DNA of 64,000 nucleotides from Alphaproteobacteria bacterium (GCA_005884685.1 VBAH01000012.1:1-64000); one strand, 5' to 3'. Positions 7,663-15,598 are shown, counted from the first letter of the stretch. Numbers and translations: made by a program. The notes: generated from the letters alone by a model not told the origin.

Positions 7663-8259
7663 ATGGCCCGTATGAAATTCCTCTGCGACGCCGATCGTTG
7701 CATCGAGTGCAACGCCTGCGTCACCGCCTGCAAGAACGAGCACGAGGTGCCGTGGGGCATCAACCGCCGCCGTGTCGTCACCATCAACGACGGCAAGCCG
7801 GGCGAGCGCTCGATCTCGATGGCCTGCATGCATTGCACCGACGCGCCGTGCGCGGCGGTCTGCCCGGTGAACTGCTTCTACACCACGGCGGATGCCGTGG
7901 TGCTGCATTCGAAGGATCTGTGCATCGGCTGCGGCTACTGCTTCTACGCCTGTCCGTTCGGCGCGCCGCAATATCCCAAGGTCGGCAACTTCGGCTCGCG
8001 CGGCAAGATGGACAAGTGCACCTTCTGCGCCGGCGGCCCCGAGGCCGACGGCACGGCGGAAGAGTTCGAGAAATACGGCACCAACCGGCTCGCGGCGGGC
8101 AAGCTGCCGCTCTGCGCCGAGATGTGCTCGACCAAGTCGTTGCTCGCCGGCGACAGCGAGATCATCGCGCAGATCTACAAGGAACGCGTGACGAAGCGCG
8201 GTTACGGCTCCGGCGCGTGGGGCTGGCAGACGGCGTATCGCGAGACCATCGCGTCCTAG
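7663..8259 (+). CDS. fdhB: Formate dehydrogenase FDH3-type beta subunit (iron-sulfur)
   Basis: A 198-residue electron-transfer subunit that passes electrons from the alpha subunit to the membrane cytochrome. Four ferredoxin-like cysteine clusters are visible: CIECNACVTAC (13-23), CMHCTDAPCAAVCPV, CIGCGYCFYACP, and a last group made of CTFC plus CAEMC. This fits four [4Fe-4S] centres. There is no C-terminal transmembrane anchor of the FdnH type, which agrees with the shorter FDH3 class. A purine-rich ribosome binding site (AAGGAG) lies before ATG 7663, 12 bp after the alpha-subunit stop. A palindromic repeat separates it from the gamma-subunit gene. Confidence 0.92.
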   Translation: MARMKFLCDADRCIECNACVTACKNEHEVPWGINRRRVVTINDGKPGERSISMACMHCTDAPCAAVCPVNCFYTTADAVVLHSKDLCIGCGYCFYACPFGAPQYPKVGNFGSRGKMDKCTFCAGGPEADGTAEEFEKYGTNRLAAGKLPLCAEMCSTKSLLAGDSEIIAQIYKERVTKRGYGSGAWGWQTAYRETIAS

Positions 8260-8260
8260 G

Positions 8261-8303
8261 GCACGATCCCGAAAAGCGGGTACCGCTTTTCGGAAATCAT
8301 GCT
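8261..8303. repeat. Palindromic repeat, family D, inside the formate dehydrogenase operon
   Basis: A hairpin built from CCGAAAAGCGGG and CCGCTTTTCGG, flanked by GCACGAT and ATCATGC. A related, more diverged copy lies at 52302-52349. Both are followed by an AACAA-rich stretch and GCC(A/G)GAGCCC. This copy sits between the beta and gamma subunit genes, so it would be transcribed and could shape mRNA decay. Confidence 0.75.
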
Positions 8304-8407
8304 CGAACAAGAAGCCAGAGCCCAGCGAGGGCTCTAGGGGGCGGTGCCGGAAGAAGACGCGCTGCCCGCACCAGACGGGCGGCACGAGGAAGTCAGGGAG
8401 GTTTGGC

Positions 8408-9430
8408 ATGGCGGGGTTTCTCGCGCAGGCTCGTTTCATCATCGGCGCATTGGCCGTCGCGCTCGTCCTCGCCATCGCGGCGCCGGCAAGCGCACAGCAG
8501 CCGACCTCGGTCAATCCGACCGCGGCTTCGGTGAAGGAGCAGCAGCTCCTCAATGCGCTCGGCAGCGGCGGGTCGGTGAGCGGCCGCGTCACCATCCCGG
8601 ATCAGAAATCCGGCAACCTGATCCACCCGGCCGGGCGCGACTGGCGCCAATTCCATGAGGTGACGCTTCGCTGGATCGGCGCGATCGCGATCCTCGGCAT
8701 GCTGATCCTGCTCGTCGTATTCTATCTGGTGCGTGGCCAGGTGAAGCTCGAGAGCGGGTATTCGGGCCGGCGCATCGTGCGCTTCAACGCGTTCGAGCGC
8801 TTCGTCCATTGGATGACGGCGACCTGCTTCATCATCCTGGCGCTCACCGGGCTCAACATCACATTCGGCAAGCCGCTGCTGCTGCCGCTGATCGGCGAGC
8901 CGGCGTTCGCCAACTGGGCGCAATGGGCGAAGTACGCGCACAACTATCTGAGCTTCCCGTTTGCCATTGGCGTGTTCTGCATCTTCCTGATCTGGATTGC
9001 CGGCAATATCCCGAACCGTGTCGACGTCGAATGGACCAAGCGCGGCGGCGGCATCGTCGGTCACGATCATCCGCCGGCATATCGGTTCAACGCCGGCCAG
9101 AAGATGATCTACTGGATCGTCGTGATCGGCGGCACGGCCGTCGCCGTCACGGGCTATCTGCTGATGTTCCCGTTCTATGTCACGGACATTGCGGGGATGC
9201 AGCTTGCCCAGACGGTGCACGCGATCATCGCGGTGCTGTTCGTCGCCGTGATGCTGGCGCACATCTACATCGGCACGATCGGCATGGAAGGCGCGTTCGA
9301 GGCGATGGGCGAGGGAACGGTCGACGTCAACTGGGCAAGGGAGCATCATCCGCTCTGGCTCGCGCAGGAGAACGCGCGCACCGGTCCGAACGAATCGCAG
9401 CGCCAGCCGATGGCGACGCCGGCCGAATAG
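8408..9430 (+). CDS. fdhC: Formate dehydrogenase gamma subunit, cytochrome b membrane anchor
   Basis: A 340-residue integral membrane subunit that binds b haems and hands electrons to the quinone pool. An N-terminal signal sequence (LAVALVLAIAAPASAQQ) is followed by a periplasmic stretch, then about five hydrophobic helices: WIGAIAILGMLILLVVFYLV, TATCFIILALTGLNIT, IGVFCIFLIWIAG, IVVIGGTAVAVTGYLLMF and HAIIAVLFVAVMLAHIYIG. The family motif FERFVHWMTA precedes the second helix, and histidines there and near KYAHNYLSF are probable haem ligands. The ribosome binding site is GGGAGG. The FDH3-type gamma subunit carries this longer N-terminus compared with FdnI. Confidence 0.9.
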   Translation: MAGFLAQARFIIGALAVALVLAIAAPASAQQPTSVNPTAASVKEQQLLNALGSGGSVSGRVTIPDQKSGNLIHPAGRDWRQFHEVTLRWIGAIAILGMLILLVVFYLVRGQVKLESGYSGRRIVRFNAFERFVHWMTATCFIILALTGLNITFGKPLLLPLIGEPAFANWAQWAKYAHNYLSFPFAIGVFCIFLIWIAGNIPNRVDVEWTKRGGGIVGHDHPPAYRFNAGQKMIYWIVVIGGTAVAVTGYLLMFPFYVTDIAGMQLAQTVHAIIAVLFVAVMLAHIYIGTIGMEGAFEAMGEGTVDVNWAREHHPLWLAQENARTGPNESQRQPMATPAE

Positions 9431-9447
9431 GGACTGGGGAGGAAACC

Positions 9448-9570
9448 ATGCAATCTTTCGTGCTGGCCTGCGTGGCCGCGATCGTTGTCGCGGCGATCGC
9501 AGGGTTCGCGCTCAACAGCGTGCAGAAGCCGGTCGATGAGGCTTACTCCACGACCGCAGTACGGTTGTAG
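9448..9570 (+). CDS. Small single-helix membrane protein after fdhC
   Basis: A 40-residue peptide, one helix (VLACVAAIVVAAIAGFALN) followed by SVQKPVDEAYSTTAVRL. GGGGAGGAAA stands before the ATG at ideal spacing, 17 bp after the fdhC stop, and the operon terminator follows. The last residues (ST-AVRL) resemble, from memory, small proteins seen after formate dehydrogenase operons in related bacteria. It may be a small accessory subunit stabilising the membrane complex, but this is inference from position only. Confidence 0.7.
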   Translation: MQSFVLACVAAIVVAAIAGFALNSVQKPVDEAYSTTAVRL

Positions 9571-9593
9571 GCGCGGCTGCAGGATGATTGAAG

Positions 9594-9623
9594 CGCCCGG
9601 CACGCGTGCCGGGCGTTTTCGTT
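9594..9623 (+). terminator. Rho-independent terminator of the formate dehydrogenase operon
   Basis: A perfect stem CGCCCGGCA/TGCCGGGCG with a 4-base loop at 9594-9615, followed by TTTTCGTT. It lies 24 bp after the last small gene. On the other strand it lies just past the stop of the ECF ATPase gene, so it may serve both directions. Confidence 0.8.
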
Positions 9624-10779
9624 ACAGATGGACCTTGCCGCCGGCAATTCGAAGCGCGCGGTGCGTGATCATGGCGGCAAACTCGTCGTCGTGCGTGACG
9701 AACAGAGCGCCGTGGCCCGATGCGGTCAGGCGCCCGACCGCCTCGGCGAATGCGGCGCGCGTCGCATGGTCCTGGCCCAGCGTCGGCTCGTCGAACATCG
9801 CCCATGGCATTGCGCCGGCGAGCGGCCATAGCCAGCCCAGCCGCTTGCGCGCGACCAGCGGCAGTTCATAGAGGTGCTGTTCCATCGAGCGCACGCCAAG
9901 GCGGGCCGCGAGCGCGGCGAGCACTTCATCGGACGGCAACGCGATGTCCGGATGGCGCGCGAGCGTGGCGCGGCGTCGCGCCAGATCCTCGGCGAGCGTC
10001 GCGCCGCACCACTGCTGATCCGGATTTTGCGTTGCGAGCGCGAAGATGCGGTTGCCGCTGCGCCACGGCGCGTAAGCCGCCCCATCGAGCGTGACGCCAC
10101 CGGAATCCGGCTTGAGCACGCCCGCGAGCAGCTTGAACAGCGTGGTCTTGCCTGCGCCGTTCGGGCCGGTGAGGCGATAGGCCTGGCCCGGCTCAAGGTC
10201 GAGATCGGCGTCGCGGACAATATCGCGCCCGCCCGGGTAGCGGAACGACAATTGTCGCGCGCCAATCACCGGTGCTTTTCGGGCCGGGAGATGCAGCGCG
10301 GCGAGGTCGCAGGCAAAGTCGGTCGCCGTGCTCGCAAGCTCGCGCGCTGTCCATCCCGGAGGAGAGGCGAGCCGGTTGTCGATCAGCGCTGCCGTGAAGC
10401 GGCCCGCCGCGCCTCGCGACAGATAGGCAAGCGCATCGGCGCGGTTCTGCGGGTCGAGTTGTTCGAGCGCGGTGTCGATACCGATCGCCGCATAGTCGGA
10501 GAGCGAGAAACAATGCAGCGCGAGCAGCACCTGCTCGCCGCCGGAGAGCGTCGGCGGCTTGCGCGCCGCGTAGCCGGCAAAATCGAGCGGCGTGAAGGCG
10601 GCGCGTCGCGGCTCGCGGCCGCGATAAATTGCGATCTCGTCCGCGACGCTGCTGGAGAGGCCGGAGAGCGCGGCCTCCGCATAAGGACCGACGAAGAACG
10701 CAGGTGCCCGCTCGCGCAGCCACGCCATCAGCGCGGCGCTGCGGCCGGAGAAATTCGGACCGGCGATGAAGGCGCCCAT
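9622..10779 (-). CDS. ECF-type transporter ATPase, two fused ABC domains with complementary defects
   Basis: A 385-residue cytoplasmic energiser with two nucleotide-binding domains in one chain. Domain 1: Walker A is degenerate (GPNFSGRS, 7-14, Lys replaced by Arg), the signature LSGGEQ (78-83) is intact, and Walker B reads GIDT instead of DE. Domain 2: Walker A GPNGAGKT (205-212), Q251, Walker B MFDEP (328-332) and H363 are intact, but the signature is replaced by ELPLVARK (305-312). In a head-to-tail sandwich, domain 2 Walker motifs would meet domain 1 LSGGE, giving one competent and one dead ATP site. The T subunit gene lies directly upstream with no gap, and the S subunit is nearby. Confidence 0.82.
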   Translation of the reverse strand: MGAFIAGPNFSGRSAALMAWLRERAPAFFVGPYAEAALSGLSSSVADEIAIYRGREPRRAAFTPLDFAGYAARKPPTLSGGEQVLLALHCFSLSDYAAIGIDTALEQLDPQNRADALAYLSRGAAGRFTAALIDNRLASPPGWTARELASTATDFACDLAALHLPARKAPVIGARQLSFRYPGGRDIVRDADLDLEPGQAYRLTGPNGAGKTTLFKLLAGVLKPDSGGVTLDGAAYAPWRSGNRIFALATQNPDQQWCGATLAEDLARRRATLARHPDIALPSDEVLAALAARLGVRSMEQHLYELPLVARKRLGWLWPLAGAMPWAMFDEPTLGQDHATRAAFAEAVGRLTASGHGALFVTHDDEFAAMITHRALRIAGGKVHL

Positions 10780-11502
10780 TCAGCGCAGTCCCCAGGCGAC
10801 CGCGGCCCCGGTAACGGCGAGTGCCAGCCAACCGAAGTCTGCCGCGCCGGGGCGGCGCGCCGCGCCCGTTGCGAGCGCGCCGTCGAGCCGCGCCAGCGTG
10901 TCCTCGATCGGCCACTTGTCGCGCGTGCGCCCGATCGCGATCGTCACGACGGTGAGCCACACGGTCTGCACCAGAATCCAGCCGTGGCGCAGGTTGCGCC
11001 ATGACGCCTTGCGCGTGACGATGCCGGCCGCGATCAGCGCGGTGCGGGCGCGGTCGACCGCCTGCAGGATCGAGTCGATCAGGGACAGCGTGAGCACCAG
11101 CAGCTTCTTCGCCATTGCGGGCGCCGTCAGCCCGCCGACGAAACGCAATGGCGTCCATCCGGCGAAATGCAGGAAGGCGGCCTGGATCGCGAACGCGATG
11201 ATGAACAGGCGCAGGCAAATGACCGCCACATACGCCGCCGCCGCGGCGCGCGAACCCTCAAGGTTCGCCGCGATCTCCGCCGGCGCGCGGCCGACGATGC
11301 CGATCCACACGATCGCCATGAAGACGCCAAGCGGCAGCACGATGCCGGCCGACCACGCGAGCGCGCTCCAGATGCGTCGCCGGCTGCCGAGCGCGAAGAT
11401 CAGCGTAATGGCGAGAAGGACAGCGAGGCCGACAAGGTCACGCGCAACGAGCGCTGCGGCGATCACGAGACATACAAAGGCGACCGCGCCGTTCGGCGTC
11501 AT
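10780..11502 (-). CDS. ECF transporter T component (CbiQ-like membrane subunit)
   Basis: A 240-residue membrane protein with hydrophobic segments near the N-terminus (AVAFVCLVIAAALVA, VLLAITLIFALG) and a long cytoplasmic coupling region containing VLTLSLIDSILQAVDRARTALIAAG, the sort of amphipathic helix that contacts the ATPases in EcfT proteins. A last hydrophobic segment (FGWLALAVTGAAVAWGL) closes the chain. The start MTPNGAV at 11502 is chosen because longer frames run into a palindromic repeat. Its stop abuts the ATPase start. It would link the S subunit to ATP hydrolysis. Confidence 0.72.
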   Translation of the reverse strand: MTPNGAVAFVCLVIAAALVARDLVGLAVLLAITLIFALGSRRRIWSALAWSAGIVLPLGVFMAIVWIGIVGRAPAEIAANLEGSRAAAAAYVAVICLRLFIIAFAIQAAFLHFAGWTPLRFVGGLTAPAMAKKLLVLTLSLIDSILQAVDRARTALIAAGIVTRKASWRNLRHGWILVQTVWLTVVTIAIGRTRDKWPIEDTLARLDGALATGAARRPGAADFGWLALAVTGAAVAWGLR

Positions 11503-11512
11503 GGCAACGACC

Positions 11513-11683
11513 CTCACCCTCCCCTGAAAGGGGAGGGTCGGATCGGCAACGCCGATCCGGGAAGGGGTCCCGCTTTGCAGCACGACCCCCACCCGACACG
11601 CGGAGCCTGGCCCGGACTTGATCCGGGCCGCGTCGACCCTCGGGTCAAGCCCGAGGGCATGCCTCCCCCTTTCAGCGGGAGGT
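11513..11683. repeat. Intergenic palindrome mosaic, family C, second copy
   Basis: The same order of parts as at 872-998: CTCCCCTGAAAGGGGAG hairpin (11517-11537), GATCGGCAACGCCGATC hairpin, CCCCCACCCGAC, then the inverse half CTCCCCCTTTCAGCGGGAG (11662-11683). Two extra inverted pairs (CCCGGACTTGATCCGGG and CTCGGGTCAAGCCCGAG) are inserted. It separates the S and T component genes. Confidence 0.8.
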
Positions 11684-11704
11684 AAAAGGAAGGAGCGGCG
11701 GCAT

Positions 11705-12322
11705 TCATGCGGCCGAGGATTGCGCCGGCCGCAGCATCGCGATGAACTCGGCCGGCGTCGCGCGATACAGCAGCGCGGCGAGCAGCACCTGCAGCGTCTT
11801 GTCGATCGGCTCGGTCGCGAAGCCGGAGAGCAGCGCGGAATTCATCAGCTGCTGGCCGGTTTTCAGGAAAAACGCCACGACGAACGCGCTGCCGCTGCCG
11901 GTCACGCCGCCGAACAGATAGACCACGACCGGCGCCGAGACGACTGCGGAGACGATACCGGTGATCACGCCGCACAGGACGACCTTGCCGGCGAAGGCCG
12001 GCACCGCCGGCGGCCGTGCGCGGAACGTCGGGGTCGCAAGCCCGGTCAGCAGCGCGGAAACGAGCGCGATGGCGAGCACCGTCATGGCGAACCAGGGCAA
12101 AAACGGATTGATGATCAGCCCGCTCAGGATGATCCCGATGAACCCCGCGATGAACGCGCAGGCGATCGCCGCGGAACGGTCCGGAAAGATGAGCAGCGCG
12201 CACAAAATGGTGCCGATCGAGTCGAGATAGATCGGAAGCTTGATCAGATAGACGATGTTGCCGATCGCGAAATTCAGCGCCGCGCACAACGCGATCGCGA
12301 CGAGACGCGGTGTCGTGAACAT
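11705..12322 (-). CDS. ECF transporter S component (substrate-binding membrane subunit)
   Basis: A 205-residue, very hydrophobic protein with about six helices. It begins MFTTPRLVAIALCAALNFAI and contains the LPIYLDSIGTILCALLIF motif common to several ECF substrate-binding families. It would capture a vitamin-like or metal substrate in the membrane and dock to the T/ATPase module encoded downstream on the same strand. The ribosome binding site is GGGGGA. I cannot name the substrate: no riboswitch or biosynthetic gene stands nearby. The last residues (PAQSSAA) are ordinary. Confidence 0.72.
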   Translation of the reverse strand: MFTTPRLVAIALCAALNFAIGNIVYLIKLPIYLDSIGTILCALLIFPDRSAAIACAFIAGFIGIILSGLIINPFLPWFAMTVLAIALVSALLTGLATPTFRARPPAVPAFAGKVVLCGVITGIVSAVVSAPVVVYLFGGVTGSGSAFVVAFFLKTGQQLMNSALLSGFATEPIDKTLQVLLAALLYRATPAEFIAMLRPAQSSAA

Positions 12323-12442
12323 GAAATCCCCCGGACCCGGCGGCGGATTAGACCAACAAGCGCCCGGCCCGACAAGGAAAATTGGCCCCGCTTGACTTAA
12401 AGCTCGCCAGGCGAATGATCGCGCCCGTCAACAGGGGCCGCC

Positions 12443-14815
12443 ATGTTCCGATTCGCGACCGTGGTGCAGCGGTTCGGCCTCGCTCTGGCGGTTCTCATAG
12501 CGCTTGTGGCGGACGGCTTCGCGCAGCAGGCGCCGCTCATCGGCATCGAGCCGGTCCGCGTGGCGCTCGATCAGATCGAGGCGGCAACCCGGCGCGGCGG
12601 CCTCGGCGTGCGCGGGCTCACCGATCTGTCGCAGCGGCTCGCGCCCCTGCGCGAGGACCTGCGCGATAAGGCCGCCGATCTCGAGCCCCGGCTTGCCGAC
12701 TTCGATGCACGCCTGAAGGGCCTCGGTCCGGCGCCCGCCAAAGATGCACCCGAGGATCCGGCGATCGCGGCCGAGCGCGCGCGACTGACGCAGCAGCGCG
12801 CCGAGATCGATGCGGCGATCAAGCAGGTGCAATTGCTGCAGACCCGCGCCGAGCAGCTGACCGTGATGCTCGCCGAGCGCCGCCGCTCGGCATACGCCGA
12901 GACGTTGTTCCGCCGTTCGCCGAGCGTGCTCGACCCGTTGTTCTGGCGCGACGTCATTGCGGCGGCGCCCGACTACGCGGGCCGCGTCCGCCAGTTTGGG
13001 CAGGACTGGTCGAACTACGCGCGCGAGAGAGGCGGCGCGGCGCGCATGGCCTCGGCCGTGGTGGCGCTCACGGGACTGCTGGTCGTTGTTCTCATCCTCA
13101 TGCGCTGGTGGCGCCGCACGGCATTCGTGGCGCGCGTCGGCGCGCGTTACGGCAAGGCGCTCGCCGCGCTGCTTGTCTTCCTGCGCCGCGCGCTCTCGAT
13201 GCCGCTGGCGGTGCTGGTGATCCTCGCGCTGCTGCACCAGTTCGACCTGATCCCGGCGAATTTTGCCCGGCTCACCACCAGCCTCGTGATCGGCGTCGCG
13301 ATCGCGTCGCTCGCTCGCGCGGCGGCAACCAGCGTGCTCGCACCGGACGATCCGGCGCGCCGCCTCGTCTCGTTCGACGACGCGACCGCGCATTGGCTGT
13401 TCGCGCACCTGACCTGGGGCGGGCGCATCTTCGGCGCGTTCATCGCGCTGCGTGCGCTGCATCGCACGGCCGGCGCGCCGCTCGCGATCGACGACGCAAC
13501 GCGGATGCTGTTCGCCGCGATCGTCGCCGCCTTGCTGATCCACCTGTTGACCGGCCGCCGCGAAGCCGACGAGGAGGAGGCGCGGCGCATTCCCGGCATG
13601 CGCCTGCTCGCGTGGATCGTCGTCGCTGCGATCGCGGTGTCGCTGCTCGCCGGCTACGCGAGCTTTGCGGCCTTCGTTGCCGGCCGCGTCGTGTTTACGG
13701 TCACGCTGATCGCGACGCTCCATCTTCTGCTGGTCGTGACCGATGCGGTGATCAACCGCACGCTTTCGGCGGAGTCGCCGGGCGGCCGCAAGCTTGCGCG
13801 CCAGCTCGGCATCGAGCCGCGGCGGCTGGGGCTGCTCGGCAAGCTGACCTCCGGCATCGTGCGCGCGCTGTTCGTGCTCGTGATCCTGGCGCTTGCGGTC
13901 GGACGCTGGGAAGTCGCGGCTGCCGACCTGTTCGAGGCGATCAAGGGCGTCGCGCTCGGCGTTCGCATCGGCGATTTCACCATCTCGTTCGGCGCAGTGT
14001 TCGGCGCCATCGTGCTGTTCCTGATCGTTGTCGGGCTGACGCGGCTGATGCAGCGCTGGCTCGAAAAAGACGTGATGCCGCATACGGCGTTCGAGCCGAG
14101 CCTGCGGCTCTCGATCGTGACCATCCTGGGTTACGTCGGCTTCATCGTCGCGATCGTGGCCGCGCTGGGCGAACTCGGCATCGATCCGCAGAAGATCGCG
14201 CTGGTCGCGGGCGCCCTTTCGGTCGGCATCGGTTTCGGGCTGCAATCGATCGTGTCGAACTTCGTCTCCGGCCTGATCCTGCTGGCCGAGCGTCCGATCC
14301 GCATCGGCGACCAGATCGTGGTCAAGGGCGATGAAGGCTTCGTGCGCCGCATCAGCGTGCGCGCGACCGAGATCGAAACGTTCGAGCGCGCCAGCGTGAT
14401 CATTCCGAACTCCGAGCTGATCACCGGCGTGGTGAAGAACTGGACCCACGGCAACACGCTCGGGCGGCTCAACATCAGGGTATCGGTGTCCTACGACTGC
14501 GATCCCGACAGAGTGATGGAGATCCTGTCCGCCTGCGTCGCGGAGAATCCGGGTGTGCTGAAGGAGCCGCCGCCGGCGGTCCAGCTCACCGAGTTTGCCG
14601 CAAGCGGCCTCGTCTTCGACGTGTTCTGCATCGTGCCGAACCTGGCCGAGCGCGGGCGCATCAAGAGCGCGATCCAGGTTGCGATCCTGCGCCGGTTCCG
14701 CGCCGCCGGCATCGACATGACGCCGGCGCAGGACGTGCGGCTGATCGGGGACAACTCCTCCCCCTCGTCATTACCGGGCCGCCGCGAAGCGGCGAGACCC
14801 GGTGATCCCGCTTAG
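12443..14815 (+). CDS. Mechanosensitive ion channel, MscS family with DUF3772 domain
   Basis: A 790-residue large MscS-type channel, probably an inner-membrane safety valve during osmotic downshift. Signal peptide (LALAVLIALVADGFAQQ), a periplasmic coiled-coil/DUF3772 region (about 30-190: LREDLRDKAADLEPRL, LTQQRAEIDAAIKQVQ), a series of about 10-11 membrane helices, then the MscS pore and beta domain: KIALVAGALSVGIGFGLQSIVSNFVSG, RPIRIGDQIVV, IIPNSELITG. The C-terminus (SSPSSLPGRREAARPGDPA) is translated from a palindromic repeat and looks like an appended tail. GGGGCCGCC precedes the ATG. It stands alone, divergent from the ECF genes. Confidence 0.9.
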   Translation: MFRFATVVQRFGLALAVLIALVADGFAQQAPLIGIEPVRVALDQIEAATRRGGLGVRGLTDLSQRLAPLREDLRDKAADLEPRLADFDARLKGLGPAPAKDAPEDPAIAAERARLTQQRAEIDAAIKQVQLLQTRAEQLTVMLAERRRSAYAETLFRRSPSVLDPLFWRDVIAAAPDYAGRVRQFGQDWSNYARERGGAARMASAVVALTGLLVVVLILMRWWRRTAFVARVGARYGKALAALLVFLRRALSMPLAVLVILALLHQFDLIPANFARLTTSLVIGVAIASLARAAATSVLAPDDPARRLVSFDDATAHWLFAHLTWGGRIFGAFIALRALHRTAGAPLAIDDATRMLFAAIVAALLIHLLTGRREADEEEARRIPGMRLLAWIVVAAIAVSLLAGYASFAAFVAGRVVFTVTLIATLHLLLVVTDAVINRTLSAESPGGRKLARQLGIEPRRLGLLGKLTSGIVRALFVLVILALAVGRWEVAAADLFEAIKGVALGVRIGDFTISFGAVFGAIVLFLIVVGLTRLMQRWLEKDVMPHTAFEPSLRLSIVTILGYVGFIVAIVAALGELGIDPQKIALVAGALSVGIGFGLQSIVSNFVSGLILLAERPIRIGDQIVVKGDEGFVRRISVRATEIETFERASVIIPNSELITGVVKNWTHGNTLGRLNIRVSVSYDCDPDRVMEILSACVAENPGVLKEPPPAVQLTEFAASGLVFDVFCIVPNLAERGRIKSAIQVAILRRFRAAGIDMTPAQDVRLIGDNSSPSSLPGRREAARPGDPA

Positions 14816-14893
14816 TTGGACTGGAGCTGAATTATCGGGATCGCCGGGCGCCAGGGCGTTTACGCCCGTCTTCGACGGGCTATGCCCGGCGAT
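14771..14893. repeat. Two palindromes at the end of the mechanosensitive channel gene
   Basis: The first inverted pair is ACCGGGCCGCCGC/GCGGCGAGACCCGGT around 14771-14804 and lies within the last codons of the channel gene. The second pairs ATCGCCGGGC (14840-14849) with GCCCGGCGAT (14884-14893) around an inner GGGCG...CGCCC stem. These may act together as a transcription end or mRNA-stabilising element. Confidence 0.65.
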
Positions 14894-14975
14894 GACGCGG
14901 CCAATCTTCGCCGCATTCATCTTTCAGTTACCATTTCGACGGCGTTATCGCCGGAGACATCTTTGGGGAGGGGGA

Positions 14976-15512
14976 ATGACCGGCACGCTGATCGCCGAAT
15001 GTGTGCTGCGCATCGCGACCGCGCTGGCGCTGCTCGGGTTTTCCGGCTGCGCCAGCGACGCGCCGCTGCCCTCCGGCCAGCCGAGCTTCTACCGCAACCT
15101 CGCCGAAGGCGGCCAGCTCGATCCGGCGGCCGCGCAGTCGATGATCTCGGGCTACCGCGCCAACAACGGTCTCGGCGCCGTCACGCTCGATCCCGACCTG
15201 ATGAAGCTTGCCGAGGAGCATTCGCGCAACATGGCGGCGCGCGACAAGCTCGACCACGACGTCGGCAAGGCGTTCTCGCAGCGCATCCGCGGCGGGCGCT
15301 TCGACGCCAAGGTCGCGGTCGAGAACATTTCCGCCGGCTATCACACGCTCGCCGAAGCGTTCTCGGGCTGGCGCGACTCCCCGCCGCACCGCGCCAACAT
15401 GCTCAACAAAGGCGTGACCCGCATGGGCATCGCGGCGATCTATTCGCCGAAGTCGAAATACAAGGTGTTCTGGACCCTGATCCTCGCGGCGCCGGACGAC
15501 AAAAAGAGCTAG
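14976..15512 (+). CDS. CAP/SCP-domain lipoprotein
   Basis: A 178-residue secreted protein with a lipobox LGFSGC ending at Cys25, so probably a lipoprotein. Residues 50-178 form a CAP domain: ISGYRANNGLGAVTLDPDL, AEEHSRNMAARDKLDH, ENISAGYHTLAEAFSGW and SPPHRANMLNKGVTRMGIA, with the two conserved histidines (DH and PHR) and glutamates expected in the CAP cavity. CAP proteins bind lipids or cell-wall material; the actual ligand here is unknown. GGGGAGGGGGA precedes ATG 14976. A longer frame upstream is made of repeat sequence and is not used. Confidence 0.85.
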   Translation: MTGTLIAECVLRIATALALLGFSGCASDAPLPSGQPSFYRNLAEGGQLDPAAAQSMISGYRANNGLGAVTLDPDLMKLAEEHSRNMAARDKLDHDVGKAFSQRIRGGRFDAKVAVENISAGYHTLAEAFSGWRDSPPHRANMLNKGVTRMGIAAIYSPKSKYKVFWTLILAAPDDKKS

Positions 15513-15515
15513 CCA

Positions 15516-15596
15516 GTAGGGCGCAATAAGCGACGCGAAGCGGAGCGCATTGCGCCAAAAGGCGGCGCAGTGCGCTTCGCTTACTGCGCCCTACGG
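15516..15596. repeat. Dispersed palindromic repeat, family B, copy 2
   Basis: Nearly the same as 523-605: GTAGGGCGCAATAAG ... GCGCATTGCGCC ... GGCGCAGTGCGC ... TTACTGCGCCCTACG. It lies exactly between two converging gene ends (stops at 15512 and 15599) and may act as a bidirectional terminator or mRNA 3' stabiliser. Confidence 0.85.
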
Positions 15597-15598
15597 GC

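Noticed and set aside
4372-8595. A 1407-codon open frame on the minus strand opposite the formate dehydrogenase genes
   Set aside because: It is the antisense shadow of fdhA-fdhB in GC-rich DNA, contains the same 92-codon repeat simply because fdhA does, and shows a composition (His/Arg/Ala/Asp-rich) typical of reverse-frame translation.
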